Source: CAZLMW01 sp964560875 | Lineage (GTDB): Bacteria; Myxococcota_A; UBA9042 | Direction: 5' to 3' | DNA length: 64,000 bases | Assembly (NCBI GenBank): GCA_964560875.1 | Contig: CAZLMW010000007.1 | Span: 35,976-99,975 of the forward strand | Shown here: positions 1-7,720 of the stretch, piece by piece | How positions within the stretch are numbered: the stretch's first letter is position 1 | How the letters are laid out: each line of letters starts with the position of its first letter | The notes under the pieces: generated by a model | What the model was told of the DNA's origin: nothing | Database searches by the model: none | What the model saw: only the letters and a program-made list of their open reading frames with translations | Position numbers and translations under genes: made by a program

Positions 1-2239
1 TGCCTTCTTCGTCGGCTTTGGCGGCGGCGGGGGCCCCCGAATCGGCGGCGGGTTTGGCAGCAGGCTCGGCTTTTTCGGAGGCGGCCGGGTCGGCTTGGGG
101 AGGCGTCACTTCCACGGGCGCGGCCGCGGAGGGCTTTGCGCCTTTGCCCTTCTTGTGGTCGTCCGGGATGTTCCAGATCATGTAGGCGACGGAACCGATC
201 GCGGCGGCGGCCACGATCAACAACACGACGACGAGCCCTCTGCCCGGCCCGCGATGTTCCATGGGTGGCGCCGCTTCGTGCAGAGCGGTCTTGGGACCCG
301 CGGAGTCATCGACGAAGAACGCCGACTCGGCCAACTCGACGCGCCGCGTCCGGTCGGTCATCGGACGGTTGTGAGCCTTGCGGCCCTTGGCCGGCGTCAC
401 CGTGATTTCGGCGTGCGCGCCTTGCCCTCGCTTGGCGGGACTACCGGTACCCGCGTCCGTTTTCGGCAGCGACGACTTGGCGGATTTCTTATCGGCCTTC
501 TTCGGCTTCGTGTCGGCCTTGCCGGTCGGCTTCTTGTCGGCCTTGCCGGTCGGCTTCTTGTCCTTGGGTGGAGTCGCAACAGGCGCCGCGACGGGCGGAT
601 CGTCGACCGTGATCTCGGCTTCGGACACCGGCTGGGAGGCGACCGTGGCCTTGACGGCACCATCACTGGCGCGTCCACGTTTGCCGCGGCGTTTGCCACG
701 GCGTTTGCCGCGCCGACCCCGTTTTTCCGACACCTCGGCGGCCGGCTGTGTCTCGGCAACCGGAGTGTCCGGTTCGCGCTGAGACGCGTTGGTTCGCATC
801 GCCTGTTCGATATCGCTGAGCGACATCTGCTCGGTAGCGGCGACCTTCTCTTCCTCGTCCCGCAGCGCTTCGACAAGCGCGCTACCCATCTTGAGCGTGC
901 GTCCGTCATCGACGAGCACGGCGTCGGGCAGATCGGCTGTCGGGGCTGGTTTGTCGTCGGACGTGGCGGCTTCGGCGGCGGCCTTGGTGGCGGCTTCTTC
1001 AGCAGCTTTCGCGGCGGCTTCTTCGGCGGCTTTGGCGGCAGCGGCATCCTCGGCGGCTTTCGCGGCAGCGGCTTGTTCAGCTTTCGCGGCAGCTTCTTGG
1101 GCGGCCTTCGCGGCAGCGGCATCCTCGGCGGCTTTCGCGGCAGCGGCTTGTTCAGCTTTCGCAGCAGCTTCTTGGGCGGCCTTCGCGGCGGCAGCTTCTT
1201 GGGCAGCCTTCGCGGCAGCTTCTTCGGCGGCAGCTTCTTCGGCGGCCCTCGCAGCGGCAGCATCCTCGGCAGCTTTCGCGGCGGCTTCTTCGGCGGCCCT
1301 CGCGGCGGCAGCTTCTTGGGCAGCCTTCGCGGCAGCTTCTTCAGCGGCCTTGGCGGCGGCACCACCATCGCCCGCGCTCAACGGCGGCAGCGGATCTTCG
1401 ACCAGCGCGTCCGGCGCCCATTGTTCGGACACTGTCTGCAGCCCCGCAAACCAGTCGGCGACGGCCGCGCGCTTGTCGGGGTCTTTGTGCAGCGCGGGTC
1501 CGTTGGCTGCCTGCAGGTCTTTGACGCCCTTGAGCGCCGGTTTGACCAGGTCGAGGCGCAGCGGTTTTTCGATCGCCTGCCGCTTGAGGGTCATCAGCGG
1601 CTGTTTGGAACGGAACGGAGGCTTGCCTGCGGCGCTCGCCCAAACGACAAGGGCTGCGGAGTAGAGATCGGAGTTGCCGCGCGGGTCTTTGCCCTTGCAC
1701 ACCTCGGCGGGCATGAACTCGGGCGCGCCGTAAAAACCGTCGGCGGTGGCCCCGGTCTTGTACGCTGGCAGCAGTCGCCACCAACCGTAGCCAAAGCTGC
1801 GGCTACGCGCGTCGAGCGAGTCGCCTTCGAGCCAGAGCCGGTGCGGGCCGAGGTCGAGGTGAACGACACCAGCGCTCTCAGCCTGCGTCAGCGCGCGGGC
1901 GAGACCCAGTCCCAGGCGGGCGATCTGCGGCATCTTGGTGCGCAGCCGTCCTTCGAAGAGCTTGGACAGCAAGATGCCGTCGCCGCCTTCACTGAACAGC
2001 CACCCGCGGCCGTCATGACGACCCCATTCGGTGGTACGCAGGACATCTGTCGCGCCGCCAAGCTTGGCGTTGTCGGCGACGATTGCGGCGAGGGCCTCGT
2101 CATCAGCGGTGCCTTCCGCCAGCGCCAGCAGCAGCCCCGTGCCTCCGGACGATTCGTCCGTTACGCGGTGCAAGACACCTAGCTTGCTTTCCTCGAGCGT
2201 TTCGCTGGACACGAAACGGTCGGCGATCCGGTTGCTCAT
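1..2239 (-). CDS. Membrane-anchored Ser/Thr pseudokinase-like protein (3' end beyond window)
   Basis: Open from an ATG at 2239 to the window edge, so the C terminus is missing. Residues 1 to about 270 have the outline of a protein-kinase fold. HLDLGPHRL stands where HRDLKPxN is expected, SFG replaces DFG, and GAPEF gives the APE motif. No beta-3 lysine is visible (LLLALAEG). I therefore read it as a pseudokinase or strongly diverged kinase. Residues of roughly 290-430 (DNA 950-1370) are an Ala/Glu/Lys coiled coil made of short AAKAAEEAA-type units. Basic and Pro/Lys linkers follow, then one transmembrane helix near residues 667-689 (GLVVVLLIVAAAAIGSVAYM), then an acidic Ala/Pro tail. The long plus-strand frames over this region are antisense shadows of the repeats. 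Architecture matches the protein at 26035-28017. Role is unknown; signalling or scaffolding at the inner membrane is inferred. Confidence 0.75.
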   Translation of the reverse strand, partial: MSNRIADRFVSSETLEESKLGVLHRVTDESSGGTGLLLALAEGTADDEALAAIVADNAKLGGATDVLRTTEWGRHDGRGWLFSEGGDGILLSKLFEGRLRTKMPQIARLGLGLARALTQAESAGVVHLDLGPHRLWLEGDSLDARSRSFGYGWWRLLPAYKTGATADGFYGAPEFMPAEVCKGKDPRGNSDLYSAALVVWASAAGKPPFRSKQPLMTLKRQAIEKPLRLDLVKPALKGVKDLQAANGPALHKDPDKRAAVADWFAGLQTVSEQWAPDALVEDPLPPLSAGDGGAAAKAAEEAAAKAAQEAAAARAAEEAAAKAAEDAAAARAAEEAAAEEAAAKAAQEAAAAKAAQEAAAKAEQAAAAKAAEDAAAAKAAQEAAAKAEQAAAAKAAEDAAAAKAAEEAAAKAAEEAATKAAAEAATSDDKPAPTADLPDAVLVDDGRTLKMGSALVEALRDEEEKVAATEQMSLSDIEQAMRTNASQREPDTPVAETQPAAEVSEKRGRRGKRRGKRRGKRGRASDGAVKATVASQPVSEAEITVDDPPVAAPVATPPKDKKPTGKADKKPTGKADTKPKKADKKSAKSSLPKTDAGTGSPAKRGQGAHAEITVTPAKGRKAHNRPMTDRTRRVELAESAFFVDDSAGPKTALHEAAPPMEHRGPGRGLVVVLLIVAAAAIGSVAYMIWNIPDDHKKGKGAKPSAAAPVEVTPPQADPAASEKAEPAAKPAADSGAPAAAKADEEG

Positions 2240-2613
2240 CAAGAATCGACTCCAGCAGTCGCTTGCGCGGTGAGTGCAGGCGCCACGACGCGAAGAACCA
2301 AGCGGCCTGCCATCATAGGCGGTGACCCCTACCCGGGCAACCCGACCACAGGACCGCCGTCGTCTTGCGGAACCGCGCCAACGAACCTAGAGTTGCGACG
2401 CTCTGCGGCGCGCATGCGAGCGGAGAAGAAGCGTGTAACGCGCTGTTGACGGCGACGCAAACCCATCGGGGAAGACCGCCAATCGGCAAACCTGGACAAG
2501 CCCATCGACCCGCACGCGTGGTCATCTACAAGGTCCTCGTGAACATGCATGAAGTTACGGTCCAACGCGTGCCCGTCGCAGCGTCCAACCTCTCGAAGAG
2601 CCCGGCTGAGCCC
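2240..2613. other. Intergenic region between divergent genes
   Basis: This 374-bp spacer lies between the divergently transcribed pseudokinase and lipoprotein genes. A plus-strand frame is open from 2365 into the lipoprotein. It has no signal sequence before the lipobox start at 2614, so I treat it as untranslated. No clear sigma70 promoter, terminator or RNA gene was recognised. Confidence 0.4.
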
Positions 2614-3108
2614 ATGACCACCATCTCTTCACGCTCTATTTCCGCCATCGTCAGCTTTGTCGCGATCGCGATCGTCGCCGGCTGCGGAAACGCCGACTTC
2701 GACGCGGTGAAGTCGTACAAGGTCTTCCTCGAGGGCGCCAAGCCGTCGCTGCAGGCCATGAACCGCGTGCGAGAAGAGCTCTTCCAGGTCGCAAGCACCG
2801 ACGAAATGCTCGCCAAGTTCCGCGACGAGCTGCTGCCGCAGGTCGAAAAGCTCGAGAAGCTCGCCAAGGACCAGGAAGACCCCGAGGTCAAGAAGCTCGA
2901 GACGATTCACACCACCCTCCGATCGGTCCTCTCGCGCTACGCCGAAGCGACGCAAACGCTGGTGGACGAGCTCGAGAAAGCGAAGAAGGACGAAGACCGC
3001 GAAAAAGCGCTCGTCGACTGGGGACAGGAAGACGAGAAGTTTGGATCGTCGATGCAGTCGCTGGTGCGGGACCTTGAGGCCTATCTCGACAAACTGAAAA
3101 AGCGTTAG
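2614..3108 (+). CDS. Putative lipoprotein, helical
   Basis: 164 residues. The start at 2614 is chosen because it places a short signal sequence directly before the lipobox IVAGC; the open frame extends upstream to 2365 without a signal. After the lipidated Cys the mature protein is almost entirely charged helix, rich in Glu and Lys (for example LLPQVEKLEKLAKDQEDPE), probably a helical bundle or coiled coil. It is predicted to sit in the periplasm on the inner or outer membrane. No family was recognised. It is convergent with the jag gene across a repeat-filled spacer. Confidence 0.65.
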   Translation: MTTISSRSISAIVSFVAIAIVAGCGNADFDAVKSYKVFLEGAKPSLQAMNRVREELFQVASTDEMLAKFRDELLPQVEKLEKLAKDQEDPEVKKLETIHTTLRSVLSRYAEATQTLVDELEKAKKDEDREKALVDWGQEDEKFGSSMQSLVRDLEAYLDKLKKR

Positions 3109-3122
3109 CACCAACCGGTGCT
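3107..3122. terminator. Small hairpin at lipoprotein stop codon
   Basis: A perfect 6-bp stem, AGCACC and GGTGCT, with an AACC loop overlaps the stop codon of the lipoprotein gene. No T tract follows, so it is at most a weak terminator or an mRNA 3'-end hairpin. Confidence 0.3.
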
Positions 3123-3260
3123 GTGCGCCCTATCTTGCAGACTGCGCCTGTGCGGGCCGAATTGGCCAGCCGCGCACGCGTTGCGCAGGCACTTTTTGCC
3201 ACAGAAGGGTCAGACCACGTTATAACGACGAACCGGCACGTCCCGCTACACACTGAAAAC

Positions 3261-3424
3261 AACCACAAAAACAGGCGGTTGGGGTAAACGGAGTGAGGGG
3301 TCCCAAAGGGGAGAGGACCGATCAGGGGAAGGCAGTCTGTCCCCGGTCGGGCCGCTCGTGGGGCGACCACAAAACGCCTGCCACCCTATAAAATGCCTTC
3401 CCTTGTTGGGTCCTTTCCCCTTTG
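3261..3424 (+). repeat. Dispersed inverted-repeat element, copy 1
   Basis: The element starts with a 25-bp head (ACAAAAACAGGCGGTTGGGG core, 3261-3285). The left arm AAGGGGAGAGGACCGATCAG, continuing GGGAAGGCAGTCTGTCC, ends at 3342. A 47-bp spacer (3343-3389) follows, then the right arm at 3390-3424, beginning AAAATGCCTTCCC. The right arm is close to the reverse complement of the left arm. The same composite occurs inverted at 63343-63503, and its head and left arm recur at 63940-64000. No ORF or transposase is present. It resembles a MITE or a REP-type palindromic element. Confidence 0.7.
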
Positions 3425-3425
3425 A

Positions 3426-3529
3426 TCGGGGCGCCGTCTGCCAAGACAAACCAAGGGTCCTTTACTCGGGGCGCCGTCTGCCAAGACAAACCAAGGGTCC
3501 TTTACTCGGGGCGCCGTCTGCCAAGACAA
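3426..3529 (+). repeat. 40-bp direct tandem repeat, 2.6 copies
   Basis: Two identical 40-bp units (3426-3465, 3466-3505) begin TCGGGGCGCCGTCTGCCAAG and end AAGGGTCCTTTAC. A partial third copy (3506-3529) follows. The array abuts the right arm of the inverted-repeat element, whose GGGTCCTTT core also occurs in each unit, so the two structures may share an origin. There are no variable spacers, so it is not a CRISPR array. Confidence 0.85.
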
Positions 3530-3543
3530 CACCTCAGGCCCCG

Positions 3544-4320
3544 CTACCTGCGGCGCCGCTTTCGCCCCTGCCCGGGGCTGATGACGAGCCGCTTGCTGTC
3601 GTCGTTGCCAACGGTTTGCAGACCGACGCCGCCGGCGCGTTGGAGCTGGGTCGTGAACTGACGCAGGTCGTTCTGGGCGAGCGGGCCGATGGTGATCGGG
3701 CGGCGCAGCCGGACGACTTTGCGGGCCAGCGTCTGCGCAACTTTGCCCAGTCGATCGCCGCGGCGGCCGGTGAAGCCTTCGGTCTCGATGCGCAGGCGCG
3801 TGCGGCGCATGGCGTGGCGGTTGATCGCCTTGTTGAGGATGAACTGCAGCGATTCCCACGCGCGGCCTTCGAGCGCTGCGCCTTCGGGTTTGGTGATCTC
3901 GCCGATACGGATGACCACTTGCTCGTTATCGATCTCGCCCTTGAGATAGGTCACCTCGATACCGAGCAGGCGCATCGCCTCGGTCGCGGCGGAGATGCCG
4001 GTCTCGAGCTTGGTCTCAAGCGGGATCTCGATGCGCTTGCGGCGCGGTTTGTCGTCGCCTTTGCGGCCGCGCCTACCACCTCTGCCCTTGGCGCCGCCCC
4101 TGGACTCACCCTCTGCGGCGGCTTGGCCGTCCGCGCTCGATTCGCCAGCGCTCGATGCGCCAGCGCTCGATGCGCCAGCGCTCGGTTCGCCAGCGCTCTC
4201 GGCGGTCGGCGCAGCGCTCTGTTCAGCGGCAGCGCTTTGTTCGGCGGGCTGTTCAGCGGCAGCGCTTTGCTCGGTGGGCTTGTTTTCGACTTCGTCGTCG
4301 GGGGTGGCGTTTTCCGTCAT
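3544..4320 (-). CDS. jag: Jag/KhpB-like RNA-binding protein (KH plus degenerate R3H)
   Basis: 258 residues. The start at 4320 has GGAG six bases upstream; an alternative ATG at 4338 overlaps the yidC stop (TGATG) but lacks a ribosome site. Residues 1-85 are Ala/Ser/Glu-rich and disordered. A basic Arg/Gly/Lys stretch follows, then a KH domain (LETGISAATEAMRLLGIEVT through FILNKAINRH), then an R3H-like domain. The usual R-x3-H signature is not visible: the corresponding segment reads NDLRQFTTQLQ. In other bacteria Jag/KhpB binds RNA and affects envelope homeostasis, and its gene usually follows yidC, as here. The rpmH-rnpA-yidD-yidC-jag order makes the assignment secure despite the diverged R3H. 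Confidence 0.85.
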   Translation of the reverse strand: MTENATPDDEVENKPTEQSAAAEQPAEQSAAAEQSAAPTAESAGEPSAGASSAGASSAGESSADGQAAAEGESRGGAKGRGGRRGRKGDDKPRRKRIEIPLETKLETGISAATEAMRLLGIEVTYLKGEIDNEQVVIRIGEITKPEGAALEGRAWESLQFILNKAINRHAMRRTRLRIETEGFTGRRGDRLGKVAQTLARKVVRLRRPITIGPLAQNDLRQFTTQLQRAGGVGLQTVGNDDSKRLVISPGQGRKRRRR

Positions 4321-4337
4321 CGTCTTCTCCAGGGCCA

Positions 4338-6254
4338 TCAGGCCGCGGCAGCAAACTCTTCTTTGCGGTGCAGCAGCACGGTCTGGACCGAGCTGAGGAC
4401 AGTGTTCACGAGGATGTAGAGCGTCAGGCCCGAGGGCAGCCAGGCCATCATCACTGTAAACATGATCGGCATGACCCACATCATGACTTTTCGCTGGGTC
4501 TCGTCACCGGACGTCTGCGGCGTCAGGCGGGTCTGCACGAACATGGCGGCGCCGAGCAGCAGCGGCAGCGCGAAATAGGGGTCCATCTTCGTGAGGTCGT
4601 CGATCCACAGGAAGAGCGGCTGGTTGTACAGCTCGACCGACGCGTAGATCGTGCGGTACAGGGAGATGTAGACCGGCATCTGGATGAACATCGGCAGGCA
4701 GCCGCCGAGCGGGTTGACGCCGTGGCGCTTGTACAGCGCGAACGTCTCCTGGTTGAGCTTGTTGGGGTCGGGACGCTCTTCACCAGCCCGGCGCGCTTCC
4801 TCTTCGAGTTTGGTCTTGATGCGGTCGAGCTCGGGTTTGAGCATCTGCATCTTCTTCATGCTCTTGAGGCTCTTGCCGGTGATGGGCCACAGCAGGCCCT
4901 TGATCATCACGGTGAGGATCAAGATCGCGAGCGGCCAGCTGCCGGTCAGGCCCTGCGCTTGCTTGAGGATCCACAGCAGCGGTCGCGCGATCGCGCCGAA
5001 CCAGCCGAAATCGATCGCCTCCTCGAGCTGCTCGCCCGTCGACGACAACAGTTCGAGTCGCTTGGGGCCCGCGAACAGCCGGCTGTGCACCGCGAATACC
5101 CGGCGATGTTGAACCCGGTCGATCGCGGCGTTGGTAGCAGCAGCGTCAGCCGAGCCTTTGCGGCGGGCCGCTTCGATGAAGGGTTCGGGGATCTCCTCGG
5201 TCAGCGCGCGTTGCAAGCCCAGCGTCTTGAAGTCGTCGACGCAGGTCGTGCCCTGCCAGTGCTCGGCGTACCACGTCGGCACACAGCCACCCTTGGCGGC
5301 GGAAAGGGATTCGCCCTGGCTGCGCAAGACAGATTGCACGACACCATTGCCGACGTCGGACACGTGCACCGATGAGCCCTTGCGCCAGCCCTTGCCGGGC
5401 AACTCGGCGAGCGTGAAGTAGCGCGAGTCGGTCATGAGCCACTTCGGGACACCGGCGCGGGCGCGATCTTCGGGGTCTTCGTCGGAGAGCTCGGTGGTGT
5501 CGAAGTGAACGGTCTCACCGGCGACGTTGAAGCCGGCGCCTTTCTGATCGGCGGGTCCAGACATCGCTTCGAACAGACCGCCGGACTCCGCATTGGGGTC
5601 GCGGTATGCGGTCAGCGTGTGTTGAACGGCGAACTTCAGCGGCCGATCGCCGAGGTTCCAGACCTCGGTCGTCGCGTCCAACTGGTAGGGCGCATCGGGC
5701 ACGAGCTGGTACGTGCGCGCGAGGTACACGGGGCTCTTGATGCGCGCCGGATCGGGCCACACGAAGGTCAGCGTGTCCTTGGTCTTGGCGACCACTCCGA
5801 AGCGTTCATCGGCGCCGAACAGCTCGTCGAGCGAGTCGTATCGTTTGGGCGTCTTCGTGCCGTCCTTGGCGACGACCGTGACCTCGAGATCGTCGTACTT
5901 CAGCCCGGCGATCGCGGCGCGGAAGGGGTCCCACTTGCTGTCATACGAATCGATGAGCTCGAGCTGACCGGGCGCGTATTTGCCGCGGGCCCATTGCGGG
6001 GTGCCTTTGCCGGCGCGGTCTTCGTCGACCAGGAATTGGCCTTCGAGCAGCTTGATCGACTCGGCCCCAGCGCGGCACGGCGACATTCCCCACGCTACGG
6101 CGCTGCTCTGGAGCACGACCGGCTGGGTTCCGGGGCGACACTTGGCCGACGCGATACTCGGCAGCGCGACAGCGGCGATAACAGCCATGACCGCGAGCTT
6201 GAGGGCGATCAACCGCGCGAACGGACGGCGAAGCGTCGGGCGATGCAGGGTCAT
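4338..6254 (-). CDS. yidC: Membrane protein insertase YidC
   Basis: 638 residues. YidC inserts and folds inner-membrane proteins alone or with SecYEG. The start at 6254 overlaps the yidD stop (TGATG), with GAGG eight bases upstream. After an N-terminal hydrophobic segment comes the large periplasmic beta domain (about residues 60-380). The conserved insertase core follows, with membrane segments such as PLAILILTVMIKGLLWPITG, the Lys/Met-rich cytoplasmic loop (SLKSMKKMQMLKPEL), PLGGCLPMFIQMPVYISLYR and a C-terminal helix pair. Unusually, the N-terminal segment ends ALPSIASA-K, which looks like a cleavable signal peptide rather than the uncleaved anchor of typical proteobacterial YidC. It lies in the leftward rpmH operon. 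Confidence 0.95.
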   Translation of the reverse strand: MTLHRPTLRRPFARLIALKLAVMAVIAAVALPSIASAKCRPGTQPVVLQSSAVAWGMSPCRAGAESIKLLEGQFLVDEDRAGKGTPQWARGKYAPGQLELIDSYDSKWDPFRAAIAGLKYDDLEVTVVAKDGTKTPKRYDSLDELFGADERFGVVAKTKDTLTFVWPDPARIKSPVYLARTYQLVPDAPYQLDATTEVWNLGDRPLKFAVQHTLTAYRDPNAESGGLFEAMSGPADQKGAGFNVAGETVHFDTTELSDEDPEDRARAGVPKWLMTDSRYFTLAELPGKGWRKGSSVHVSDVGNGVVQSVLRSQGESLSAAKGGCVPTWYAEHWQGTTCVDDFKTLGLQRALTEEIPEPFIEAARRKGSADAAATNAAIDRVQHRRVFAVHSRLFAGPKRLELLSSTGEQLEEAIDFGWFGAIARPLLWILKQAQGLTGSWPLAILILTVMIKGLLWPITGKSLKSMKKMQMLKPELDRIKTKLEEEARRAGEERPDPNKLNQETFALYKRHGVNPLGGCLPMFIQMPVYISLYRTIYASVELYNQPLFLWIDDLTKMDPYFALPLLLGAAMFVQTRLTPQTSGDETQRKVMMWVMPIMFTVMMAWLPSGLTLYILVNTVLSSVQTVLLHRKEEFAAAA

Positions 6255-6574
6255 CAGGAGACCTCGGGCGCAGCGGTAACTGCGCCGGCGGGGGAATAGC
6301 GGCCGCGCGGGACGGGATCGTGCCCACCGGTGCAAAGCGGCTGACAGCGCAGCAGGCGCCAAACCGTCAAGACGACCGCGCGGGCGACACCGTGATGCTG
6401 TAGCGCCTGGCGGGCGTAGTGCGAACAGCTTGGTGTGAAGCGGCAAGCGGGCGGCAGCACGGGTGAAATCCAACGTTGATAGCCGGCGATCGTCCGGTCG
6501 AACAACCACGCCACCGGCCGACGCCACGTGATGGCGGCAAGCTCGCGCGGAGTGGGGCTCGCCAACTGGCTCAT
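6254..6574 (-). CDS. yidD: Membrane protein insertion efficiency factor YidD
   Basis: 106 residues. The diagnostic stretch is YQRWISPVLPPACRFTPSCS, followed by HYARQALQHHG and WRLLRCQPLCTGGHDPVP, which match YidD. This small peripheral inner-membrane protein assists insertion near YidC. It overlaps rnpA by 4 bp upstream and yidC by 1 bp downstream, so all three are translationally coupled. Confidence 0.95.
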   Translation of the reverse strand: MSQLASPTPRELAAITWRRPVAWLFDRTIAGYQRWISPVLPPACRFTPSCSHYARQALQHHGVARAVVLTVWRLLRCQPLCTGGHDPVPRGRYSPAGAVTAAPEVS

Positions 6575-6963
6575 CGTCGGGCTCGGGAGGGGCGGCGTTT
6601 GCGAGCGCGGGAGACCAGGTGCTGGAGCTCGCGGGTAACGTCGTTGTGGGTGGCGCGAGGCCAGGTTTGGCGGCTGCTGACGACGATGTCGAGAGCCGGC
6701 CAGTCGTCGCGGAGAGCGCGGAATGCTTCGCGGATCAGCCGTCGTAGTCGAGCGCGTGCGGGGCTGTTTCCAGCGCCCTTGGCGATCGCGAGTGCAAGTC
6801 GAGAAGGTCCGTCGTCTTTGCGGACAACCGCGACACCGAGATGCTCCCCGTACGCGCGTCGCCCGCGCTTGAGGGTCGCACCGATGGCCTTGCGTTTGCG
6901 CAGCCGGTGGCGGCGACCCAGGTGACCCCGCGCACCAGCGAACCCTTCGGAGCTGCTTGGCAC
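6571..6963 (-). CDS. rnpA: Ribonuclease P protein component
   Basis: 130 residues, basic. RnpA is the protein subunit of RNase P, which matures tRNA 5' ends with its catalytic RNA. The RNR-type signature is present as GNSPARARLRRLIREAFRAL, preceded by the basic strand GEHLGVAVVRKDDGPSRLAL. It sits 13 bp downstream of rpmH and overlaps yidD by 4 bp. The family is short and variable, and the gene order removes doubt. Confidence 0.93.
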   Translation of the reverse strand: MPSSSEGFAGARGHLGRRHRLRKRKAIGATLKRGRRAYGEHLGVAVVRKDDGPSRLALAIAKGAGNSPARARLRRLIREAFRALRDDWPALDIVVSSRQTWPRATHNDVTRELQHLVSRARKRRPSRARR

Positions 6964-6976
6964 AGGGCGGAAGGGT

Positions 6977-7129
6977 CTACTTCTTGGGGGTCGTGGCGGC
7001 GAGGCGCTTGCGGCCCTTTGCGCGACGGGCGTTGATGACCTTGCGGCCGTTGCTGGACGCCATGCGCTTGCGGAAGCCGTGGGTGCGGCGTCGGGCGGTA
7101 CGGCTGGGCGTCGAGAGTCCTTTCTTCAT
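6977..7129 (-). CDS. rpmH: 50S ribosomal protein L34
   Basis: A 50-residue, very basic protein beginning MKKGLSTPSRTARRRTHGFR and ending ATTPKK. It matches L34 at the conserved RxHGFRKRM and NGRKVINARRAKGRKRL positions. It is the first gene of the leftward rpmH-rnpA-yidD-yidC-jag cluster, whose position next to dnaA is widely conserved around bacterial origins. Confidence 0.97.
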   Translation of the reverse strand: MKKGLSTPSRTARRRTHGFRKRMASSNGRKVINARRAKGRKRLAATTPKK

Positions 7130-7720
7130 CGATCTGTCCTGCGTGAGCGGGTGGGAGCGGCGATCTCTACGGGAGAAACCCTGAAGGCCCAGGAGGGCTA
7201 AGGATTTCCCTAATTATTTCGTTCGTTTACGACTGCCGTCAGCACTTTCCTCTGCGGAAAAGCCGCGTTAGCTAGCCACAGCCCCCTGCGGGTGTCAACA
7301 GAGATTGCATGCGGCCCAGGGGCAGCACGCAGATCTCGCGTCGATCCAGGGGGTTGTCACTTTTGTCAAAAACGGGGGTTGCGACCCGCTGCGATCTGCT
7401 GCTAGAGCTTTCTCTCGTGTGGATCGGACTGTGGATCGTGGATCGCATGTTCCTGTCGACACTGACGAATCGATCCGAATCGTCTCGCCCGGTTTTGCTC
7501 CCCTGTCGGCCCTGTCGACAGCGCAGTTGAGCTGGAGGCGAGCAGCTCCCGCGGTCGGCAAACGCCGGCATCCAGCGGCAGCGTCGGCATGTTTTGCCGC
7601 GGAACGAACGTCGGTGTCACGGGCCCGTGCGTGCGCCGCTGTCTGCCACCGTAACAAACCAATCTCCGCGGCGCGCCCAAGCAGATTCGGGTAGCGCAAC
7701 CGAAATAAGGACCCGCCCCC
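7130..7720. promoter_or_regulatory. rpmH-dnaA intergenic region with DnaA-box-like sites
   Basis: This 591-bp spacer lies between divergent rpmH and dnaA. Sites resembling the DnaA box (consensus TGTGGATAA on this strand) are TGTGGATCG at 7418-7426, TGTGGATCG at 7430-7438 and CGTGGATCG at 7437-7445, clustered about 280 bp before dnaA. An AT-richer stretch lies at 7205-7235 (CCTAATTATTTCGTTCGTTT). Both promoters of the divergent genes must lie here. The cluster could serve dnaA autoregulation or one half of a bipartite origin. Confidence 0.5.

Noticed and set aside
95..2182. Long plus-strand ORF with Gly/Phe repeats
   Set aside because: It is antisense to the minus-strand pseudokinase, whose frame has kinase-like motifs, coiled coil and a membrane helix; the apparent repeats come from the Ala/Glu coiled-coil codons.
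2365..2613. N-terminal extension of the lipoprotein ORF
   Set aside because: It would place the signal sequence and lipobox 83 residues inside the protein.
3426..3529. Possible CRISPR array
   Set aside because: Units are contiguous direct repeats with no spacers, and no cas genes are nearby.
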